Shown piece after piece: positions 43,156-48,221 of a stretch of DNA of 48,221 nt. How positions within the stretch are numbered: the stretch's first letter is position 1; every line of letters starts with the position of its first letter. A model generated the notes under the pieces. The model made no database searches. It worked only from the letters and a program-made list of their open reading frames with translations, and was not told the origin of the DNA. Position numbers and translations under genes: made by a program. This DNA comes from an uncultured Prevotellaceae bacterium (lineage in GTDB: Bacteria; Bacteroidota; Bacteroidia; Bacteroidales; Bacteroidaceae): contig ONKY01000167.1 in NCBI GenBank assembly GCA_900318585.1, forward strand, positions 1 to 48,221, written 5' to 3'.

Positions 43156-44070
43156 ATGGAGCCGTTCAGGGTACACATCTTAGGCTGTGGCAGCGCCTTG
43201 CCCACGTTGCGCCACTATTCCTCTGCTCAGTTGGTTGAGCTTCGGGGGAAAGTCTTTATGGTGGACTGCGGCGAGGGCACGCAAATGCAGCTGCGTCGCA
43301 GCAGGGTGCATTTCTCTAAGGTCTCCTGTGTGTTCATCTCCCATCTGCATGGCGACCACTGCTTCGGCCTCATCGGCATGATTTCCACGTTTGGCCTGTT
43401 AGGACGCACCTCGCCGCTTCACGTCTTTGCTAATGGCGCTCTGGAGGATTTGCTGCAACGGTTGATGAAGGCGTTCTGCCGCGACCTGGGCTATGAGGTG
43501 GTGTTCCATCCGTTAGAGGCAGACCGTCAGCAGACGGTATTTGAGGATCGCTCGCTGACGGTGGAGACCATTCCCCTGAGCCACCGCCTGCCCACCTGCG
43601 GATTCCTATTCCGTGAAAAGCCCTCATTGCCACACATCCGCCGTGAGATGATCGACTTCTACGGCATACCCACTTCGCAGATACAGAACATCAAAAACGG
43701 GGCCGACTGGACAACGGAGGACGGCACGCTCGTTGAGAATGCCCGTCTCGTCATGCCGGCAGAACCTCCGCGCAGCTATGCCTATTGCAGCGATACCTGC
43801 TATCTGCCCGAGCTCCACGAGCGAATCAGCGGCGTTACCACCCTCTACCACGAGAGCACCTACGGCGAGGACAACATCCACTTGGCTGAGAAATATAATC
43901 ACTCCACCGCCCGGCAGGCTGCAATGGTGGCCCGCGATGCCGGAGCGCGCCAGCTCATATTGGGGCATTACTCCTCCCGCTACGATGACGAGGAGGTGCT
44001 GCTCCGCGAGGCACAGGAGGTATTCCCCAACACGGTGCTGGCCAGCGAACTGAGCATTTTCGATGTCTGA
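43156..44070 (+). CDS. rnz: Ribonuclease Z
   Basis: Cuts the 3' trailer of tRNA precursors. 304 residues, metallo-beta-lactamase fold: HILGCGSALPT at the start, the zinc motif SHLHGDH (H63, H65, D67, H68), GTxxH-type ligand further on, and the C-terminal LILGHYSSRYDDEE. The length fits RNase Z of the ElaC type. Last of the mazG-lipoprotein-rnz unit. Confidence 0.95.
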   Translation: MEPFRVHILGCGSALPTLRHYSSAQLVELRGKVFMVDCGEGTQMQLRRSRVHFSKVSCVFISHLHGDHCFGLIGMISTFGLLGRTSPLHVFANGALEDLLQRLMKAFCRDLGYEVVFHPLEADRQQTVFEDRSLTVETIPLSHRLPTCGFLFREKPSLPHIRREMIDFYGIPTSQIQNIKNGADWTTEDGTLVENARLVMPAEPPRSYAYCSDTCYLPELHERISGVTTLYHESTYGEDNIHLAEKYNHSTARQAAMVARDAGARQLILGHYSSRYDDEEVLLREAQEVFPNTVLASELSIFDV

Positions 44071-44113
44071 ACGCCATCAGAAAAGTGAAAAAATGCATTT
44101 TCTTTGGAAAAAG

Positions 44114-44145
44114 TTTGGCAGTTTCAAGAATATTTCGTAAATTTG
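44114..44145 (+). promoter_or_regulatory. Promoter before the CTD-like small protein
   Basis: TTTG (44114-44117), a 20-base spacer, TAAATTTG (44138-44145), about 24 bases from the ATG at 44170. It probably drives the genes up to 47468. Confidence 0.82.
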
Positions 44146-44169
44146 CCCGGAAATAACAGATTATAGCTT

Positions 44170-44481
44170 ATGCAGAAAAGACTACTCACATACTTTCTGA
44201 CCTTTTCACTGACGGCTTTCGCCCCCGTAGCAGTGGTAGCTTCCGAATTTGAGGCACCCGCACTGGAGCAGCTGGAGGAACAGGTATCCATCCAGGTAAA
44301 CCAGCAGACGGTCAGCATCACTGGAGCGCAGGGGCAGACACTGGAAGTAGTGTCGCTGACAGGTAAGGTCGTCAAGACCGTTGCCATCGACAGCCCTGCC
44401 CAGCGCATTGAATTAAATATTCCGAAAGGTTGTTACATACTGAAGGTTGGAAAGGTAGTCAGGAAAGTATCCATCCGCTAA
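44170..44481 (+). CDS. Small secreted protein: signal peptide plus a T9SS-CTD-like domain
   Basis: 103 residues. Signal peptide 1-24 (ending AVVAS), then only about 78 residues, of which the last about 60 (VSITGAQGQTLEVVSLTGKVV, LNIPKGCYILKVGKVVRKVSIR) look like a type A T9SS C-terminal sorting domain (strand-turn pattern with LxVxxLTGKxV and the PKGxYILKVG core). There is no passenger domain. It is followed, overlapping, by the L,D-transpeptidase gene. Could be a truncated cargo protein, a CTD-only decoy, or a small secreted Ig-like protein; function unknown. Confidence 0.75.
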   Translation: MQKRLLTYFLTFSLTAFAPVAVVASEFEAPALEQLEEQVSIQVNQQTVSITGAQGQTLEVVSLTGKVVKTVAIDSPAQRIELNIPKGCYILKVGKVVRKVSIR

Positions 44482-46025
44482 TTGCCGTATGCGTACTGCT
44501 CCTGGTGCTTTTGCTCGGTTCGTGCGATGATAAGTCGGTCAATCCGAACAAAAACCTTTCTATAGATGCCTTCGCCAGTATGAAGGCCGACGAATATGCT
44601 CTGAATTCTCAGCTTGTCAGCGAGAATTTAGAGCATTTTTATCGTAAGGACAAAGACTCTACTACTGCCGACTTCCGCACCCGCGACTATTACCGTCAGG
44701 GTGGGGGAATGGTATGGGTGGACCGTCGCGGCGTAACCCCCTGGGCCGACACCTTGCTACAGGTAATGGCCGCTACGGTGAGCGATATGGGCTTCACGCC
44801 GCGCTCCTTTCGCATGGAGCAGATCACTCAGGATTTGGAGCGTATGCATAGCCTGGACTTCGACGCCGACAACGCCATCAGCCTGGTGGCAGCGCGGCTG
44901 GAGTACAACCTGACCAAGGCCTACCTGCGATATGCATTAGGTCAGCGCTACGGCTTTGTCAACCCAAACTATCTGTTCAACCACTTAGAGCCCAGTCGCA
45001 CTGATACCTTGGGCAACGTGCTCGACTATCAGCGGCTCTTCGACGTGGAAATGCAGCACGCCGAGAAGGATGCATACCGCAGGCTGCTGCACAAGGTTCA
45101 GGTGGACAGCTTGGGCGACTTCCTTCGCGACATCCAGCCCCGGGACACACTCTACCACCGCTTTAAGGCCATGCTCCCCAAAACCGAGGGTAGCAGCCGC
45201 CTGCGCTTGCTATGCAACATGGAGCGCCGCCGCTGGAGGGAGGACAAACGTCCTGACCCACGGTCAAAGTACGTACTGGTCAATGTGGCAGCCTTCCACC
45301 TGTGGGGAGTCAGCCCTGACACCATCATTGATATGCGCGTAGGCTGCGGAGCCGTCAGGACAAAGACTCCTTTGCTCACCAGCTACCTCACCCACATGAA
45401 CGTCAACCCCGACTGGGTAATCCCCATGAGCATCATCCAGAAGGACATCGCCCAGCACGCAGGCAATCCTTCGTACTTCAACCGTCACGGCTATTACATT
45501 GCCGAGCGCAGTTCGGGCAATAAGCTCGACCCGACATCAGTAACCAGCAGCCAGCTGCTCTCCGGCTCGCTGCGTGTGGCCCAGCACGGTGGGGCAGGCA
45601 ATTCCTTGGGGCGCATCGTCTTCCGTTTCCCCAACAATTTCTCCGTGTTTCTCCACGACACGTCCACCCGCTCGTTCTTTGCTCAAGACAACCGAGGCGT
45701 GAGCCACGGCTGTGTGCGAGTGCAACACCCCTTCGAGTTGGCCCGTTTCCTGCTGAAGGATCCCGACGACTGGCAGTTAGATAAACTGCGCATCTCAATG
45801 GATCTGGAGCCCGAGACGGAGCGTGGCCAGGAGTACATGGAGCGTGAGGATCGTCCTGAGCACCCGCGCCTCGTCGACTACCTGAGTGTCTCCCCGCGCG
45901 TACCTTTATATGTAACCTACTACACGCTCTATCCCGACCCCCTCACCGGAAGCCTGCAGACATACCCTGACGTCTATGGCTACGACAAGGCACTGGAGCG
46001 TGCTCTGAAACCCTATATGCAATAA
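44430..46025 (+). CDS. L,D-transpeptidase (YcbB/YkuD type), lipoprotein
   Basis: Cross-links peptidoglycan stems (3-3 links) or attaches proteins. The YkuD catalytic motif is intact: GVSHGCVRVQHP (C428 from the TTG start, H426 nearby). It has a long N-terminal part with a YcbB-like helical region (AISLVAARLEYNLTKAYLRYA). The N-terminal segment VCVLLLVLLLGSC carries a lipobox (C32). The start is doubtful: TTG 44430 lies inside the previous gene; the nearest codon at the end of that gene is a rare ATT (44481, overlapping its TAA). No in-frame ATG lies before the lipobox. 531 residues from the TTG. Confidence 0.85.
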   Translation: MLHTEGWKGSQESIHPLIAVCVLLLVLLLGSCDDKSVNPNKNLSIDAFASMKADEYALNSQLVSENLEHFYRKDKDSTTADFRTRDYYRQGGGMVWVDRRGVTPWADTLLQVMAATVSDMGFTPRSFRMEQITQDLERMHSLDFDADNAISLVAARLEYNLTKAYLRYALGQRYGFVNPNYLFNHLEPSRTDTLGNVLDYQRLFDVEMQHAEKDAYRRLLHKVQVDSLGDFLRDIQPRDTLYHRFKAMLPKTEGSSRLRLLCNMERRRWREDKRPDPRSKYVLVNVAAFHLWGVSPDTIIDMRVGCGAVRTKTPLLTSYLTHMNVNPDWVIPMSIIQKDIAQHAGNPSYFNRHGYYIAERSSGNKLDPTSVTSSQLLSGSLRVAQHGGAGNSLGRIVFRFPNNFSVFLHDTSTRSFFAQDNRGVSHGCVRVQHPFELARFLLKDPDDWQLDKLRISMDLEPETERGQEYMEREDRPEHPRLVDYLSVSPRVPLYVTYYTLYPDPLTGSLQTYPDVYGYDKALERALKPYMQ

Positions 46026-46032
46026 CCAGCCG

Positions 46033-46575
46033 ATGAATATTGACGACAAACTGCTCATAGAACAACTGACGAACCCGAAGACCCAGCGAAGGGCCTTTGA
46101 GCAGGTGGTGCGGCTCTACAGTGAGCAGCTCTACTGGCAGGTGCGCCACATCGTGCTCACTCATGAGGACTCCAACGACGTGCTGCAGAACACATTCATC
46201 AAGGCGTGGCAGGCCATCGACTCCTTCCACGGCGACTCGAAGCTCATCACCTGGCTGTCGCGTATAGCCATCAACGAGAGCCTCGATTTCCTGCGCCGAC
46301 AGAAGAACGCCCTGAGCACCGACGATGTCGATACCGGTGTGGCCAACCAGCTGATGGCGGACGACTACTTCGACGGCAACGAGGCAGAGGCGTTGCTGCA
46401 GGAAGCCATTGCCCGTCTGCCCGACGTGCAGCGCACCGTTTTCCAGCTGCGCTACTTCGACGACATGAAGTACAGCGACATCAGCCAGCTGCTCAACACC
46501 AGTGAGGGAGCCCTGAAAGCCTCCTATCACATAGCCGTGAAAAAGATAGCAGAATTTTTTAAGGCACACGATTAA
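46033..46575 (+). CDS. ECF-type RNA polymerase sigma factor
   Basis: 180 residues. Sigma region 2 (ILTHEDSNDVLQNTFIKAWQAID, then ITWLSRIAINESLDFLRR) and region 4 (LPDVQRTVFQLRYFDDMKY and the SDISQLLNTSEGALKASYHIAVKKI recognition helix) are present; no region 1 or 3, as in ECF sigma factors. It follows the L,D-transpeptidase gene by 7 bases and precedes a membrane protein that may be its anti-sigma factor. Likely controls an envelope stress or T9SS-type regulon; target promoters unknown. Confidence 0.93.
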   Translation: MNIDDKLLIEQLTNPKTQRRAFEQVVRLYSEQLYWQVRHIVLTHEDSNDVLQNTFIKAWQAIDSFHGDSKLITWLSRIAINESLDFLRRQKNALSTDDVDTGVANQLMADDYFDGNEAEALLQEAIARLPDVQRTVFQLRYFDDMKYSDISQLLNTSEGALKASYHIAVKKIAEFFKAHD

Positions 46576-46605
46576 ACTTTCCGAAATAATTAACGTCCAT
46601 ATAGT

Positions 46606-46968
46606 ATGAACAACGAAGAATATCTTAAACAGCGATTAGGCAGCCCCCGGAATCCATTCAAGGTGCCCGACGGTTACTTTGACAATTTCACCCAGGAACT
46701 CATGGAGAAGTTGCCGGAAAAGAATGCAGCCTTGACCATACGCCGCAAGCCTGTAGTCAGGGCATGGATGTATGCTGCCGCATCCGTGGTCGTAGCAGTG
46801 TTTACCATCTCTGCTTATTTCCTCTTCTCGCAGAAGGATGACGCCCAGGCAGTGCAGTTCGCCGATTCTCAGGCATCATCTGTCATTACTGAAAGCTACG
46901 TGGACGATGCGGTAGACTATGCTATGCTCGACAACCACGAAATCTACGCTGCCCTGTACAGTGAATAA
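46606..46968 (+). CDS. Single-span membrane protein, candidate anti-sigma factor
   Basis: 120 residues. Cytosolic N-terminal part (about 1-50, with NPFKVPDGYFDNFTQELMEKLPEK), one membrane helix (about 53-73, WMYAAASVVVAVFTISAYFLF) and a short periplasmic tail with acidic residues. Position directly after the ECF sigma gene, plus one membrane helix, fits an anti-sigma factor; no known anti-sigma zinc motif is seen, so this is context-based. PDGYF-type N-termini are common in Bacteroidales proteins following sigma genes. Confidence 0.75.
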   Translation: MNNEEYLKQRLGSPRNPFKVPDGYFDNFTQELMEKLPEKNAALTIRRKPVVRAWMYAAASVVVAVFTISAYFLFSQKDDAQAVQFADSQASSVITESYVDDAVDYAMLDNHEIYAALYSE

Positions 46969-46982
46969 AGAAAACAAAGCCA

Positions 46983-47468
46983 ATGAGACGTCTATTTGTA
47001 CTAACAGTCCTCATCTTCCAGCTGGCCCTCATGACAGCTGTTGCCCAGCAGCAACACACTCCGATGAGGCAGTTCTCGCCTGAGCAGTTCGACAAAGAGC
47101 TTCAGCAGTTCATCACCCAGCAGGCAGGATTTACGCCCCAGGAAGCAGCCAAGTTCTTCCCTGTCTACATGGAAATGCAGAAGAAACAGCGAGCTCTCTA
47201 CGCACGCCAGCAGCAGTTGGGCAGAATCAAACCCACCGACGAGAAAGGCTGTGAGAAAGCCATCCGCCAGCGCGACGAGATTGAGCTGGAGCTCAAACGC
47301 ATACAGCAGACCTATCATGACCGTCTGCTGAGCATCGTCTCCGCCTCCAAGCTCTACGACGCCATTAAGGCTGAAGACCGCTTCCACCGCCAAAAGCTCA
47401 AGAATTGGGGCGAGGGCATGAAAAGATTCCGTCAGATTCCCGGTCGTCCCGGCGGCATGAGAAGATAA
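46983..47468 (+). CDS. Periplasmic helical protein (Spy/CpxP-like pattern)
   Basis: 161 residues with a signal peptide (1-22, ending MTAVAQ) and an all-helical mature part rich in Gln, Lys and Arg. TPQEAAKFFPVYMEMQKKQRALYARQQ and the long charged helix after it are reminiscent of Spy/CpxP-type periplasmic chaperones, which often accompany envelope-stress sigma factors. The C-terminus is Arg/Gly/Pro-rich (RQIPGRPGGMRR). Last of the sigma-factor unit; a strong terminator follows 8 bases later. Confidence 0.8.
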   Translation: MRRLFVLTVLIFQLALMTAVAQQQHTPMRQFSPEQFDKELQQFITQQAGFTPQEAAKFFPVYMEMQKKQRALYARQQQLGRIKPTDEKGCEKAIRQRDEIELELKRIQQTYHDRLLSIVSASKLYDAIKAEDRFHRQKLKNWGEGMKRFRQIPGRPGGMRR

Positions 47469-47475
47469 CCCCTAC

Positions 47476-47517
47476 AAAAGTTCCGCATCCGAATGAATAG
47501 CGGAACTTTTTCTTTTC
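47476..47517 (+). terminator. Intrinsic terminator of the sigma-factor unit
   Basis: AAAAGTTCCGC (47476-47486) pairs with GCGGAACTTTT (47500-47510), followed by TCTTTTC. It starts 8 bases after the stop codon at 47468. Confidence 0.88.
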
Positions 47518-47640
47518 ACGTTGCTTTTCATAATCAAAGTCCCGTACGTTGGAAGCAAACGACTGCGTATGTGATCGGCAACAATCTGTTTGGAGAAGAA
47601 GGGGGAAGAATCGTCATCCGCAAGGATTGAGTGGGAAAAA

Positions 47641-47672
47641 TTTGGAGATTTCGGAAATTGTATGTATCTTTG
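47641..47672 (+). promoter_or_regulatory. Promoter of the 17-residue-repeat protein gene
   Basis: TTTG (47641-47644), a 20-base spacer, TATCTTTG (47665-47672), about 27 bases before the ATG at 47700. Confidence 0.82.
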
Positions 47673-47699
47673 CCACAGTTTGTCTGATATGAATGCTTT

Positions 47700-48116
47700 A
47701 TGAAGAGACTGCTGCTATTGATGATGATGGTACTGAGCTTTTGCTGTATAGAAGCCCAGACGATTAGGAATGCGAATCAGTCAACCGTTGCAACGATTGA
47801 TAAAGACGGTACGGTACGGAATAGTAACAATTCGGTGATTGGACGTTTCAGCAGCAACAACGACATTCGTGACCGAAACAACTCTTATTTGGGGAAGATT
47901 GGGAGCAGCGGGGACATACGCGACCGCAACAATTCTTATCTGGGTAAGGTAGAGAGCAATGGCACCGTGCGCAACCGCAACAACTCCGTATTAGGGAAAG
48001 TGGGGAGTGACGGAACGGTCAGGAATTCAAACAACAGCGTCATCGGATATGCGAAAGGTGTGCCGATGAATTATGCCGCGGTGTTCTTCTTCTTTGATCT
48101 GTTCGGTGACAATTGA
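47700..48116 (+). CDS. Small secreted protein with five 17-residue repeats
   Basis: 138 residues. Signal peptide 1-20 (ending FCCIEAQ). Residues about 37-117 are five copies of a 17-residue unit, GTVRNSNNSVIG / DIRDRNNSYLGK type, with repeat starts 17 residues apart (T38, D55, D72, T89, T106). The pattern of alternating hydrophobic residues with Asn-Asn turns suggests a short beta-solenoid or beta-hairpin stack. A hydrophobic C-terminal stretch (AAVFFFFDLFGDN) may be a membrane or interaction tail. Own promoter, so monocistronic. Function unknown. Confidence 0.8.
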   Translation: MKRLLLLMMMVLSFCCIEAQTIRNANQSTVATIDKDGTVRNSNNSVIGRFSSNNDIRDRNNSYLGKIGSSGDIRDRNNSYLGKVESNGTVRNRNNSVLGKVGSDGTVRNSNNSVIGYAKGVPMNYAAVFFFFDLFGDN

Positions 48117-48221
48117 TAGCATCAGGGGGGCGATGTGCCAGTCCCCGTGACTATATCGAGGCTCATCGTTAGGAGAGAGACGTTTTCTTGGAACACTCCA
48201 AGAAGAGTATGTCTCACGTTA
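48117..48221. other. 3' end of window, no gene seen
   Basis: 105 bases to the window edge. A small 8-bp hairpin TTCTTGGA-ACAC-TCCAAGAA is present (48185-48204), but without a clear T-run on the plus strand. No coding sequence is supported. Confidence 0.5.

Noticed and set aside
48185..48204. Hairpin TTCTTGGA-ACAC-TCCAAGAA near the right edge
   Set aside because: No T-run on the plus strand and the neighbouring gene is outside the window, so a terminator cannot be claimed.
1..48221. tRNA, rRNA, CRISPR array, insertion sequence, prophage
   Set aside because: Looked for in the intergenic regions. No tRNA cloverleaf, no regularly spaced direct repeats with spacers, and no transposase, integrase or phage protein among the coding regions.

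Overview
The window comes from a Bacteroidales bacterium, most likely a Prevotella-type member of Prevotellaceae. The evidence is the promoter grammar (TTTG, 19-20 bases, TAnnTTTG, seen in front of most transcription units), weak Shine-Dalgarno sites, secreted proteins with type IX secretion-like C-terminal domains, the lysS-gpsA and manC-gmd-fcl gene orders, and the menaquinone genes. No species can be named from the sequence alone. No tRNA, rRNA, CRISPR array, transposase or phage gene was seen.

Layout. 1-1284 (minus) is an ammonium transporter cut by the left edge. 1743-13232 (plus) is an exopolysaccharide/O-glycan locus: an SLBB export protein, a Wzz-like co-polymerase, an EpsG-like polymerase, a flippase and four glycosyltransferase genes, one of them fused to a glycoside-hydrolase-like domain. 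A membrane sulfatase/LtaS-like enzyme (13236-14948, minus) separates this from two lipid-linked sugar-phosphate transferases (15126-16774). 16935-19934 is a large secreted protein made of alternating MBG/Ig-like repeats. 20244-22999 (minus) holds a sodium:solute symporter and a porin; GC-rich palindromes bound the gap between them. 23115-25856 (minus) is lysS-gpsA. 26011-29052 holds three tandem ROK-family proteins. 29117-32300 holds a hotdog thioesterase, menF and menD. 32290-37417 (minus) is manC-gmd-fcl for GDP-L-fucose plus a TGS-domain nucleoside kinase. 37496-41285 (minus) is glnS, a TPR protein and a DedA protein. 41554-44070 (plus) is mazG, a lipoprotein and RNase Z. 44170-47468 (plus) is a miniature CTD-like secreted protein, an L,D-transpeptidase, an ECF sigma factor, a likely anti-sigma/membrane protein and a periplasmic helical protein. 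47700-48116 encodes a short secreted repeat protein.

How it fits together. The two initiating transferases can load sugar phosphate onto undecaprenyl phosphate. The glycosyltransferases extend the unit, the flippase moves it, EpsG and Wzz polymerise it, and the SLBB protein exports it. The manC-gmd-fcl operon can supply GDP-mannose and GDP-fucose for this or for protein O-glycosylation. The remaining genes are mostly housekeeping (tRNA charging, phospholipid precursor, menaquinone, nucleotide clean-up) or envelope functions.

The most unusual items are: (1) the glycosyltransferase/glycosidase fusion with an internal membrane segment; (2) the ROK triplet, in which the first copy has Asn at the catalytic Asp position; (3) a palindromic repeat family with two copies bounding one intergenic region and a third inserted in frame in a kinase; (4) a perfect 13-bp inverted repeat over the glnS promoter; (5) a protein that is little more than a signal peptide plus a CTD-like domain, whose downstream neighbour lacks a normal start codon.
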